Source of the DNA: Caprimulgus europaeus
Taxonomy: Eukaryota > Chordata > Aves > Caprimulgiformes > Caprimulgidae
DNA length: 64,000 bases
Assembly: GCA_907165065.1 (NCBI GenBank)
Contig: OU015534.1
Location: forward strand, 10,423,686 to 10,487,685
Direction of reading: 5' to 3'
Shown: piece after piece, positions 10,852-22,612 of the stretch
Layout: every line of letters starts with the position of its first letter
How positions within the stretch are numbered: the first letter of the stretch is position 1
Made by a program: the position numbers and the translations under genes
Notes under the pieces: model-generated
Told to the model about the DNA's origin: nothing
What the model saw: the letters and a program-made list of their open reading frames with translations, nothing else
Databases searched by the model: none

Positions 10852-13696
10852 GTGAGCACGCCCGGCCTCCCCCACACCCAGGACCTTTGTGGGACTGGAG
10901 GAGCTTTGGGAAGCCCCTAGAAAGGCTCCCCAGCACCTTCAGAGCATGTCCTGACCCCATCCCCTGCCCAATGCTGCACAAAGGGCAGATCCTGAGAAGG
11001 ACCACTGGGAGATCCCCTGTGCAGGAGTGATGCAGCAGCTTCTGAGAGGTGCTCTGGGAAAGTGAGAGGAGATCCAGGGGGCAGCTTCACCCTTACCACA
11101 GCATGGTCCTCTCCTGCTGCAGTGCCCAGAGGAGGAGGTGCTGCCTGCCGGGACGGGCGGCTGCCAAGGCTGGGTGATGCTGGCCCCAGAAGAAAGCATT
11201 ATTATAATATTTTGGCTCTGCTGCCTGGGAATTTTTTACTGTAATCTCGTTAACTCTTGGCTTTATATGGTCATAGAAAATTCTCTGCTTTTCCAGCTTA
11301 GTGCCATTAGGAAGTGCCTTTAGGTCCCTGCAAGCTTTCCAGCCTCTGTGCAAATGTACAAGACTGACAAGGTTTTGATTTTGTTTACATCTTATTTAAA
11401 TAAACAAGGCAGGGCTCATACCCAGGTCAGCAGAGTCTACGGTCCATCCCAACAGGGAGCCTGGGCCAAAACCCGTTTCAAATGAGTCCTCACAAAGCCA
11501 CTCAGCCTCTGCCAGCCCAAGGCCCTGCAGGCATCACCAGACACAAAGCCCTTGCCCACCATGTTCAACAGGACCTGAACCCCTTGCCACCTTCGACACC
11601 AAGATTTCCCCTTTCACAACAGCTCTCTTCTCGTGGCTGGTCGCTGCAGCATCCTCCTTTCCTGTGCATCACCTCCTCGTCCTAAGCCAGATTAATGCTG
11701 GGGCAGATCGTGCTCTTGGCTGCCTTAAGAGGCACTAAAAGATCACTGGTGGCCAGACCAGTGTGGCCTTTCCTGCCATGTCCTGGCAGGACACCTTTCC
11801 TGGTGGGAAAAGGCAATGGGCTCTTTGTGGCCTCCACAAAGACAATGAGGGATAACTCACATCCTATCCTCCTTGCCCTGCACAGAGACATGGAGACAGA
11901 AAAAACACTCCTGGGATCGGTGGCACCGAGATGCTGCCTTCCCCTCACCCATCTGAGAGAGGGGAAATCAAAGGCTGCCTCCCTTCCAAGGATAAAAACA
12001 CAATTAAGAAGCAATTAGCTGGGTTGCCTCGTTAGGCAACATCAAAGGGAAGTGCCTTTCCCTGCAGCCTGCACTGAATGGGGCTCTGCTCCTGGCACAA
12101 CAGGGGCAGGAATGGAGGCAAAACCAATGGGGAATTTTTCTGGGGCTTTAAAAAAAAAAATAAAACCATAAGTCTTTCAGGAGACGGTGCTGGTGTTTGG
12201 CAGTCTGCCCTGCCAGCAGGCTCCTTCTGCCCCACTGGAGGCTGCAGGCTCGATAAGTGTCAAGCTGACCACCTGCAAAAGGTCAAAAATTCCCCCTTTG
12301 GCTGTGGACCTTTCCCCTGCAGCCTCCCCTGGGTGCAAAAAAGCAGCTGATGGGGGTAGGGGAGGCCTGGAGCAAAGCCAAACATCCCGCAGGAGCAGCT
12401 TGTTGGATATGGGACATACAAACACACCACCCCCTCGCCATCCCAGCCAGGTTGTGGACCTGTGTCAGGGAGGATGCTGGACACCTCACTCCTCCGGCTC
12501 TGGTGCACCCCAGCCCTGAGGATGGATGCTGGGAGCTGGCTGGTCATCAGCCAAGCCTCAGCCCTGGTGCAAAGAGCTGCTGGGAGCCGAGTCAGCACCC
12601 AGCCAAGCCAGGCTTTGAAGCCAGCTGAGAGCAACACAGCCCTGGGGACCTCCCTGTCCCCCGCAGATGAAAGGGCCAGGCCAAGGCGGGGATGGAGGAT
12701 GGCTGGAGAGAGGCTGTTTCCCGTGCCCGGGGCAGGATCACAGTTCCAGGCTGCTGAGCTCACAGCTCACAAGACTGGGGAGCCCTGGCCAAGGCTGCCA
12801 GAGGGCACCGGGGATACAGGGCGACACTGGTGGGAACACCACAGGGCTGTGGGCTGCCCAGGGCACCCACAACAGGGCTTCTGGTGGCACCTCCATGATG
12901 TGCAACACCATTAGGTGCCTACTTGTATTCATATGGGCAATTCAAGCATCGTTGGAAGTAGTAATCCTCCAACCAGCCCTCCCTGCTGCTGCGTTTCAGG
13001 GGGCAAGAGAGACCATGCTGGGGGGCTGCAGGGACCTCCCTACAGCCCTGCCTGTAGCTCTCAGCCCAGGTGCAGCTCCTTTTCTCCTAAAAATCCTTTT
13101 TCCTCCCAACTTGCTTTTTCTGCAGGGGAGGGCTGAGCCTTTAAATTTGGCAGATCTTCCAGCTGGTGTCTGTTTCCCCACCTCTACTTTGCTCTGCCTT
13201 TTCCATGGCTTTGGTGTGCACCAGGGCAGAGCTCTTGCAGTTCTCCTCTGCTGGAGCAGCAGTGAGGAATGTTTAGGTGCAGCCCCTGCCAGATGAGCAG
13301 CTCAGCTCCCAGTGCTCCCTCCCTTGCTCTGCTGACAGGGGGAATGTGCTAAAGTCACCCTACATTCTGATCTGGGGTGGTGTGAGTGGGTAAATGGGGC
13401 TGGCAGCCTCCAGCAAGAAGTGGCTGAGACCCCCAGTGCATCACCTCTGCCTGCCCTGCACTCCCTGGGGTACCCACGTGCCCCATAGCCTGTCTGTGGG
13501 AGGGGATGGGCTGCAGAGAAACAGCCATGGTTTCGGGGGTGAGAATGAGGTCAGGTTTTTTGGTACTCTGTGGGGATTAGAGACCTGCCACATCTCATGT
13601 CATGTGTGCTGGCAGGTGCCAGGGTCCCATGAGACGCAAGGGAATGCTCCGACTGCCTGAATTGACCTTTCCTTTCCTGTTTCTCCTCCACTGTAG
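10852..13696 (+). other. 2.8 kb intron between BH exons 3 and 4
   Basis: The donor is GTGAGC and the acceptor CTGTAG, behind a TTTCCTTTCCTGTTTCTCC pyrimidine tract. I found no repeat family or exon inside it. Confidence 0.75.
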
Positions 13697-13898
13697 AGAC
13701 CCCTGGCCTGGAGGAGTGTGGCCAGCGAGCCAGAGCCCTGCTGGCCCCCCCAGCCCTGCCACAGCCCCAGGCACTGCTCCTGCGCCAGCTCGTCCGACAC
13801 TTCTGCCACCTCTGCCAGGGCACCCGCAGGAGCCGCCTCTCACCCCGGCTCCTCGGAGAGCTCTTTGGTGAGCTGCTCCTTCGCCCTGCAGCAGCCAG
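13697..13898 (+). CDS. PIK3R3: PIK3R3 long form, BH-domain exon 4 of 5
   Basis: This 202-nt exon enters in phase 1 and leaves in phase 2, through donor GTGAGG. It begins with the split glutamate that matches p85alpha Glu212. It then has 66 codons, including LLLRQLVRHFCHLC and LSPRLLGELFGELLLRP. These match LTLQYLLKHFFKLS and NARVLSEIFSPMLFRF of p85alpha with no gap. The arginine of LLLR is the 62nd residue after that glutamate, exactly the position of p85alpha Arg274, the residue reported as essential for Rab-directed GAP activity. The exon is GC-rich and Ala/Pro/Leu-biased at its start but open throughout. Confidence 0.93.
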
Positions 13899-14262
13899 GT
13901 GAGGTGCCCCGGCCATGGACGGGACAGGGTGGGTGGGAGAAGGGTGCCCGTAGCCAGGCATGAGCACGCTGGCCCCCAACCCAACTGGTGTTGCTGGATG
14001 ACAGCCCACCAGCGGCTCAGCCCTGGTGTTTTCCCAAGGGGGAGCCCAGAGCTGGGAGCGTCCACCCCAGTTGTGATGCTCTGACATTGCACCTGTTCCT
14101 ATGTCAACCAGGCACGATGTCACACACTGAACTGGGATATGCAGCATCACCCCAGTCCCACAAGACATCCATCAGGGCAGATGGCTCCTATCCTGGGGGC
14201 GTGGGGATCTCATGGGGGCTGAGCTGCTGGCACCCTCACAGACCCTCCCCTTCTCCCCACAG
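13899..14262 (+). other. Short intron between BH exons 4 and 5
   Basis: The intron is 364 bp with donor GTGAGG and acceptor CTCCCCACAG. Nothing else is recognisable. Confidence 0.85.
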
Positions 14263-14348
14263 CACTGAGGCAAGCCCCGAGCTCCGCACAAGGATCCTCG
14301 AGTCCCTCATCGTGGCCGGTGAGGCAGCGGAGGTGCCAGCAGCCCCCG
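14263..14348 (+). CDS. PIK3R3: PIK3R3 long form, BH-domain exon 5 of 5 (join to SH2 exons)
   Basis: This 86-nt exon enters in phase 2, completing a serine that aligns with p85alpha Ser279, and leaves in phase 1 at CCCCCG|GTAAGA. The 28 whole codons include LRTRILESLIVAGEAAEVP. They match the last BH helix and linker of p85alpha (LIKVIEILIS, then a Pro/Ala linker). The single trailing G plus CT at 61053 makes alanine, giving [14 protein letters not shown]. p85alpha reads [13 protein letters not shown] across the same phase-1 junction. The exon therefore has the right phase, strand and residues to splice over the p55 first exon into the shared exons 46.7 kb downstream. Confidence 0.9.
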
Positions 14349-16079
14349 GTAAGAGATCCCCGGCTGGCGGTGGAGCAGGGGCAGCAGGAGTGAATTTCAG
14401 AGGGATGATAGCAGCAGGTCACAGGGCGGTTTTGGTGGCTGGTGCAGTGACAGGAAGGTGCCCACATCCCTGCAGTGGTGCCCAGGCTGCGCTGGCTCTT
14501 TGGCCAGGCACGCTGTTCCCATTTCCCTCTCTCCTTTCTCCTCAGAGAGGCTGGTTTGGGGGCATTTCTCTGCAGCCTCTCAGAAGGTTTGCAGCTGTTT
14601 TCTTGCTTAGTGTCTGTGTTGCTGCTCTTTGGTCCCAGTGTGGTGCAAGCAGATCCTCCTCCCCCTTTTCGGGGGTTCGGTAGGTGTGGGTGCTCTCAGC
14701 CAGGGGCTGCTGCGCAGCTTGGTTCAGTGAGCAGGGATCTGGCTACAGTCTGGGAGGAAAAAAAACATCAACACAACCATAAAATGGCAGGATGCTACAG
14801 GAGGAAATCTGGGGTTATGATTTTTTACTTGCGTTTAGTTTTCATGTGTGTAGAATCGCACTGCGTCCATCAGTGAGTGCACTGCTGCTTCCCCAAGATG
14901 GGGACGAGGACAGGCACTTGTTCCCCACCTCTCCAAGCATGGGAAAGGAGCTGTGAACGTGTGTTTTTCTGCAGATGTTAGTGATCCCACCAGGCCTCCA
15001 CCCCCCGGGACTGCAGTTCTGCCCTTTTTATTACCAACACCAGCATTTGCTTCCAGCAACTCTTTGCTCTTTACTTCTGCTCTGGTGGTTGAAGTCCCAG
15101 CTCTCTGTTGGCCACCTTGTCCCACCGTATCCCCCTTGCTTGGTGACATCTCATGTCCCATCAGTGTCCAAAAGAGAAGGGCATGCCCCTTATGCCTTCT
15201 GCAGCGCTCCCCAAGGATGGGAGGCAAGCGGTCCATCCAGGCAGGGATGTACATGGGAGGAGAGAGGGTGCTCAGTGGAGCACAAACTGCAGACCTCTAG
15301 GACCACAGAGGTCCTCTGTGGGATCCCTGAGGGATCCCATCTCCAGCAGCTGCTGAGATCTGGCTGTGTCCATGCACTGAGTTGCCCAGACACAGCAGCT
15401 TCCAGCCCTCCTGCTTGGAGATATGTCTGGTGCTGGCCCAAATGAATCCTGTCTCCTTGTGATGTATCTGGGTCCTTGTCATCACCCTGCCCCCCTGGGG
15501 GGTGGCTGGATTACGACTCTTAATATTCCTCGTAAATCAGCCCTTTCAGAGCTGTCATCTCATTTATTGCTCTCGCCCACGAGATCCGTATGGCTCTTCC
15601 ACCTGCTGATCCAGATGTTGGGCAGCTGCAGCCTGGTGGTCCCTGGGGTCCCTGTTGCCATCCTCAGACCCTGCACTGTCACCAGTCGCCCCCACCCCAA
15701 ACTAAGCAGAGGGGCTGAGCAAGACTCTGGGGTCCTCATGCCCTTTCTGGGTCAAAATCTCCCCTATGAGCATGTCCCCACAAGGGCACCCCACAAGTGT
15801 GGGGCAGGGCACCTGGGCTCGCTGCCCCACGGGCTGCTTCACTGCAGGACTTCAGACAAGTCCTGCCACCTCCCCTCTCTTTGTACCTAAAAGTGAGGAT
15901 ATTATTACTTGGCTGTCGTCACATTAGGATGTTGGGAAGCTTAATTAAATGTCTGCAAAGCGTTTTTGAGAGCTGTGGATGAAAGGGGCTATATATAAAG
16001 TGCAAAGAAATATTATTAGCGGTGGTGTCCGTGTCCCAGCCCCGCTCCCACCGCCCTGGCCCCGCTCCCCCGTGTCCCG

Positions 16080-16270
16080 GCACCGTGATTATTTTTGTGC
16101 GTGTGTGGAGTTGTGGTTTTATAATTATACATGTAAAATAGCTATAAATACCCTGCAATAACACGGCGGGTGTGTGCACATAGCACAGGAATAGGAGTCG
16201 GTAGCTGACACGGAGGAAACCGCGGTGTGACCTCATTCTGACTCAGGTGTAAATATACCTCATGAGAGCG
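16080..16270. promoter_or_regulatory. AT-rich motif cluster, candidate conserved element
   Basis: In GC-rich surroundings, this segment carries TGTGGTTT (RUNX-type), a perfect AP-1 site TGACTCA at 16239-16245 and an overlapping near-palindrome AGGTGTAAATATACCT at 16245-16260 (T-box-like half-sites facing each other). It lies 1.7 kb after BH exon 5. An enhancer role is inference. Confidence 0.28.
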
Positions 16271-17136
16271 GGCGGCTGGGGGGTTTTGGGGGCAGGTGGT
16301 GGGGGTTTTCAGGCTGCCTGGGGACTGCAAGGACAGTGACCACCTTGGCAGCAAGGGTGATGTTTTGTTTGAGGCCTAAAGCTGGCTGGTAACCCCGGGG
16401 AGACTCCTGTGGGGTCGGGGTCCCTCCTCTCCCATGTGTCCCGAGGCTGATGGTGGAGACTTGGATGTGAAGATCATCAAGAATAAAAATGTAATTACCA
16501 AATCAGGTTCCTAGAGGGGCTTCCTTGGGTGGATTTGCTGTGGCTGAGTTTGCTGCATCCGCTGCTCCTGGGGGGTCTCTGCAGCTGCCCATGGATGGGC
16601 TGTGAAGGGGAATGGCATGGGATGGGTTTGTCCATGATGGCTCCTGAAAGCTTTTCCTGGTGACCGTAGGATGCAGCATTGGGGTCATTCTGGAGGCACT
16701 GGTTTGCAAAGGGCAATGCTATGGGTCAGTGGCAAAGCTGGGATGGAGCCTGGGGCCAGGTAGCCATATCTAGACCTCCTCACCATGCTCTCAAGGAAGC
16801 CCCCAGCACTGGGCAGCCACTCCCAGCCCAGCTCAGGGGCATGGGGACATTTCCCAGCCCCATGGGGACCCAGGGGGGCACAGAGAGCCCAGAGCAGGAC
16901 CCCAGAGCCCAGCTGGGGCTTGTTTCCTGAGTGGGGTGAGGGGGCAGGGAAAGCAAAGGGAAGAAGTGATGCAAATACCAGCTCAGCTGAAGGAAGATGA
17001 CTTCATCTCCTTTTCCTCTCCTGGTGCTATTTATAGCCACTTTAATTTACTCCCCTTCACTTTATTATCTCTTCAGCAAGCCATTAGCCCTCAGACAGCA
17101 GGATGCCTTTACTCACCATGCAGCACAGACTTCTGG

Positions 17137-17272
17137 AAAAAAAAAAACAAAAAAAAAAAAAAAAAAAAAAAAAAACAAAAACCCCAAAAAAAACCAAAAA
17201 AACCCCCCCCACCCACCCCCCACACCCCCCCCCCCCAAAAAAAAACCCACCAAAAAAAAAACCACCCCAAAA
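17137..17272 (+). repeat. 136-bp tract of only A and C
   Basis: Every base from 17137 to 17272 is A or C. The tract starts as nearly pure A and then alternates runs of A with runs of C up to about 14 long. The other strand is only T and G, with many G runs. Confidence 0.97.
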
Positions 17273-20200
17273 GAAGCAGGGACAGGAGGCAGGGAAAGGT
17301 GGCAGAGCAATGGGGGCAGGAGCATTGCTGTCCTCTGTCCTGTGGTGTAGATTTCTGGAGAAAATGAGAGGATTTTGGCTCTTGTTGGGGAAAGAATGAG
17401 AATCAGGCACGGGAGGTGTCTTCCTTCCTCCTTCAGAGCAGTGGCTGGAGGCGACAGGACCAGCACTGCCAGGGTCCCCTCCTCACCCCAGGACAGGGGC
17501 TGCTGATTTGCTGGGCCCTGCCAAGACAAGAACCCCCCAGGACCACCAGCCCTGCCCCACTTTAAATGGGGCAGTGGTACAATGCCAGCAGATGGGGATT
17601 AGGCTCCAGCCCGAGTGCCTTGAAAACACTTTCCCTAAAGAGCAGGCTTGGTGGCTGCCCTATGCCATGGGGAAACTGAGGCATGGCCTCCCCATGGAGT
17701 CACTCTCCCAGTGACTCCAAAATCTGGTCCCTGGGTAGCTCTCAATCCCCAGAAGTCCAGCCCTGAGCCCAGCACTGCGGCACCCCACACCCCAGTGCTC
17801 AGCAGTGATGGAGGCCACGGGGCTGCTGTGGTGCTGGTGGCACGTGACATGATATGACACACTGGGCACTTCCCAAGCCGAGCCCCATGCAGGCATCTCT
17901 GTGACAGCACCACTGCCGAGCAGGACTGCTGCGTTAAACCAAATTAGATGTATCTGGCTTTGAAGCTTTTAATTAGCTTATTTTCCCTGTTTGCTTTCTT
18001 CTGAATCCAAGAGAAAAGCCCATCTTCTCATCCTCCCCAGCTCATGTGTCAGTGTGTCACAGTGGACGTTGTGGACATGGATGTGCAGGGTGAAGAGAAG
18101 GAGCTGAGGGCTTGCCAGGAGGGACCAGCCTGGGAGTGCAGACCCCCACCTGCCCAGGATGCTGGGGGCTGTGTCCAGGTGCTGCCCTGCCCGGGTAGCT
18201 GGGAGCATCCCAGTGTGGCCATGAGCATCCCGCTGCTTGCCCTGGCACATTGGTCACAGGGTGCCTCAGGTTTGCGTTGTCCCTTGGTGCTTCATCCCCT
18301 CGGGTCTGGTGATGGGGAGCCAAGCAGTGGGATTAAAAACAGCCAAGAGAAAACCCAGCTGAAAACCCCTGGGTGGAGGGTGGCATGGGTGGGCCATGGC
18401 TGAGCAGTTCCCTGCACCAAGATGCCTGGTTCTGACTCCCCTGATCTGCAAATAATTCAGAGCAACCAAATTAATGCTGGGGAAGGGGGGAGAAAGAAGA
18501 GAGCCAGAGCCTAGCGTGCGATGTTAGATAGGGAGAGCAGCTAAAAATAACGGACCCCTGAAGGCACGGGGAGGAACACGACAGGGATCTGCACTCCTGC
18601 CATCCCATAAGGCAGCCTCCTGCCTCTCCAGCTGCTCTGGCCATAACGCAGCCGAGCCCAGTGAACCCGGAGAGGGAAAAGCCTCTGTGATCAGCAGCGG
18701 TGGGGAGGATGCAGAGTTGCGTTGCAGAGCAGGGAGCGATGGTCCCACCTGCGGCAGATGATGGGGTCCCCCAAGCACCCAGGGCACCCGGCTGGGAGGC
18801 AGCCGCTGCCTGACCCATTTACAGGCAGCTGCCGGGCAGTGGGATGCTGCTGGGAGACCCCAGGGGTGCTGCCTCCGCAGCTAATTTTAGCCCATGTTCA
18901 ATTAATCATGGAGCAGGAGGGGATCACGGCAAGCCCAGCCTTTGCTGGTGCCTCTGCTGGCTCCCCAGCCTGCTCCATGCTCACTGCTGGGAGGGCTGGA
19001 GGAGCAGGGGCTGGGGTGTACCCCCCAACCCATCATTTTGGGTTGAGGAATCAAGACCGACCCTGTTCCGCAGTCCCCTTCCTCCAGGGGGGTGTGAGCA
19101 GCTGGGGCAGCCCCAGGAAGGATGTCTCACAGCAGCATGGGAACAAGGGAGTGGGAGGCCTTCCTCTCCCTGTGCCTCAGTTTCCCTTCCTGGCTTGCAG
19201 AGGTGGCCTTTGCCAGTGGGGTTTCTCAGGGTGCCTGTACTGCTCCAGGCAGGCATTTTCCTGGCACACCAGGGATGCCTCCCCGGGGCAGGGAGCAGCA
19301 GCACCCACCTGGGGATGTTTCAGCCAGCCCAGACCTCTGCTGCACACCCCAGTGGCAGCCCCTTCCCAGGGGTCACCAGTTCTGGCCCCTTCCCATCCCC
19401 AAACTCTCTCGGGTGTCCATGCCCAGGCCACAGAACAGCACCACTGAGCAAAGCTGGGACAGGAGGAACTGCATCGCTCAGGGATCAGCAGCTTCCCAGG
19501 CATGAGGAGGGATCCTTGGCGATGCCACAGGGATGTAGGGTGACAGCCCCACAGTCCCTCTCTCCTGATGGCAGCCACAGTCCTCCTCCACAGACCCTGG
19601 TGTCAAAAGCATGGCATGGCCTAGCCCTTGCTGTGGCAGGGGGGAATGGCCCCCGATGGAAATGTGGCTCAGCTGGGATTGAAACCCTTTTCCTCCCCGC
19701 ACCGCGTGGCTGGAGCTGATAACGTGCTGGATAACCCCAAGCATTGTGTGTGCTGCTGGCCCGTGACCCACCGCGGGTTTCGCTGCCGGAGAGGAAACGC
19801 TGCTGCTCGGCCAGCCGGGATTCGGAGGGAGCCTCCGTGTATGGCTGCAGCGGGCTGCTGGGCTGCCCTGCCCCCTGGGCAGCATTCCTTCCTTTCTTTT
19901 GCCAGCATACAAAGTTTTGGGATGGCTCCGTCAGATCCCCCCTGGTACAAGCCCAGGCTGCTGTGCCGGCTGTTCGCCCAGCCAATGCAGAAGCATGTGT
20001 GCCAGCGCACTTGTCCTCCCAGCTCCTGCCCTCAGACGCTGTCTGGGCTGGAGTCCCTCTTTCTGCTGCAGTGACTCTGGCTAAACACCACTGGTAGCTT
20101 CACAAAAGATGGATGATGGGGAGGGTGACAAAGCACTGCCCACACTGCCAGCCACATCCAGTCTCCAGCTTGCCACCAAAGCCAGGAGCATCCTCTCCTG

Positions 20201-22267
20201 CGCGGTGGCATTTCTGTCCCCTGCAGCCTGCCTGGCAGTGGATGGGCAGTGGTGTGTTGCTTTGCTGCCCTTTTGGTCAGGAGATGTCAGAAAAGGGCAG
20301 TGCTGCCCGCAGGGGACTTCATCCTGGTGCAGGAGGGCTGGAGGGTGGCTGATCCCTCCGTGATCCCACCAGCACCCCTGGACCTTGCCTCCCCTGAGAG
20401 CATCCCAGCTCTGCTCCCAGTGGGTGGGAGGAGGCAGGCTGCCTGGCAGAGATGCATGAGCGGCTCTGAGGAAAGGCAGAATTTGTGCTTCCAGGAGGGA
20501 AAATGAGTCACAGGGGGATGGCAGGGCCAGGGTAAGTGGTGACTGTCGGTTGCTATCCGGGAGGTCAGGCAGAAATGCTCTCACAGGCCTTGCCTGGCTT
20601 TAAAATCTATTAACGTCATTTTGCTGTTCAAGCTGAGAGCCGCACAGGCAGCAGAAACGTTCGGGCACGGCTCAGATCAGAGCAGCATTTCAATTACAGT
20701 AATCAAAGGTGACACAGATAAGAAACCCCTGGTCTATGAAGCTGCGACAGCTGTCCTCTGGCTCAGACCGACACCCATCCAGAGCGGCTCCATCAAAATC
20801 ACTGAAGTGGCACTAGGGTAAAATTGGATTGTGAATCCATTTTCATCTGCCGTGGTGGAAAATGCTTTCCCTGCACTCCTTGGGGAAGAAAGCCACCTTC
20901 TCAGGGGAGCAGCAAAGGAGGAAGGTGCCAGGCATGGAAGAGGGGACATTGTCCCCAGCAAAGGCACTGGTGGCCACTTGTTGATGATGGAGGCAGCAGG
21001 AGGAATAGCTGGGATGCTGGAGCATCACTGCTCTGCTTCCTGCTTTCCCCTGGCCCCGTGGGGATGCTCATGGCTGAGGCAGGGATGTGCTCAGCTCCAT
21101 GCCAAGCTCCCTGGAGGGATGGGCAGCACTCTGAGCCCCACCACAGCCAGAGCACCCCAGGCCGTGCTGCAGGATGGACACCCCTGGCAGTGCTGAGGAA
21201 AGCCTGGGGAGAGGGTCAGGGGGTTGGAGGGGGAGAAGAGTCCCAGAGGTAGGAGCTGGCACCCTCCTCTCTCATTCTTGCAAGTGCCTGGCTTGGTCCT
21301 GTTGAGCAGCGGGTGACCTGTGAGCAGTAGAGGCCATGCAGGAGCGTGGGGTGAACGCACTGGGAGCGCGACCACCCTTCCCACCAGCTGGAGAGGAGGC
21401 TTGCAGGGCAAAGCCCAGGGAAAGTCACCTCGTGCTCCTGCCTCCATCACCACTTGAACGTGTCCCAGGTCAAATCCCCCACTGCTGTGGTCTCCCATAG
21501 TCTGGGGTTGTAAATCTTTTGGGCAGCAGCAGAGCAGCAGCGTCGCACAGCACCGTGCACCCCAGTGCGCTGGCTGGGCCCCCCCTCCTGCCACCTTTGA
21601 CCCCTGCATCCCCTGGAGCTCCCACCTCTGGCTCCTCACCACCACCCCACGCACCCACTGGTGACCACTGCCACCGCCTCGTGGGACCCTGGAGACGGCC
21701 ATGGGAGCACCCACAGGTCCTGCACGCACAAGGGACCCTTTCTGCCCCTTCCCCGCCAAAGTGTGGTGAGAGCCAGCCAAAACACAGCGGCTCTTTCTGC
21801 TTCCGCTGGCCCCACTCCAGCCTGGCCAAGTGTCAACCACCCGGCCGTGGCGTGTCCCCCCCGGGGAGCACCAGCCCTCTCCCGAACACTGGGGGTTTGT
21901 GCGGGGCAGCGGGGCTGAATGGTGGGTCTGTGTGGCCGGGTGCCGGGCAGGGAGGAAGGCGAGCTGCTTGCCTCATCTGTTTACCTGGAAACGGAGATCG
22001 CGGCCAGGCCCGGCTGCCGCCGCGGCGGGTGCTTTCATGCCGGAGCTGGCGGGATGGGCAGTGCCGCCCGTCCCCGAGCAGCACGCGACCTGCCAGCCAT
22101 GGGGATGCGGGCAGGGACCTGGCATGGCTTCTCCTACCTGGATGCCCCCACAGAACTGGACCCTTCTGCCTGCTGCAGATGGAGATCCAGAGCCCAGGAA
22201 GGCACTTGGGGACAGGGACAGGCCATTAGTAGGGTGGGTGATGCTGCTGGTGGTCCTCTGCCTTGCT

Positions 22268-22612
22268 GCATCACTGTGTCCCAGGGCTCTACAGTGTACC
22301 CCATGTGTGTCCCCATGCTGGCTGGGTCCCCATCCCGACTGCATGTCTCCACACTGTCCATGAGTCCCCATCCCTTGTGTAGGGTCCTCATCCTGTCTGC
22401 ATGTCCCTGTACCACCTGGGTCCCCACCCTGGCTGCGTGTCCCCATACAGCTGGCATGCTCCATCCTGGCCATGTGTCCCTGTACCATCTGTATCCCTCT
22501 GCAAGAGCCATGGGGCCCCACGTTGGCCATGGACACCTGTACTGGTTCTGTCCCCATGCAGGCTGAGTTACCTTGTACCAGCTGAGTCCCTGTCCCAGCA
22601 GTGTGCCCAAGG
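22268..22612 (+). repeat. Degenerate GTCCC-rich minisatellite
   Basis: Units of variable length (roughly 15-45 bases) recur with the cores GTCCCCAT, GTGTCCC, CTGTACCA and GGCTG. The units are too diverged to give one exact period. The repetition makes long, meaningless open frames rich in G-T-M-V-Q-G on the minus strand. Confidence 0.7.

Noticed and set aside
16936-17367. Lys/Pro-rich open frames
   Set aside because: They simply translate the A/C-only tract.
18844-19719. 291-codon open frame on the plus strand with overlapping long frames on both strands
   Set aside because: Same compositional artefact. No domain, no plausible start context, no homology recognised.
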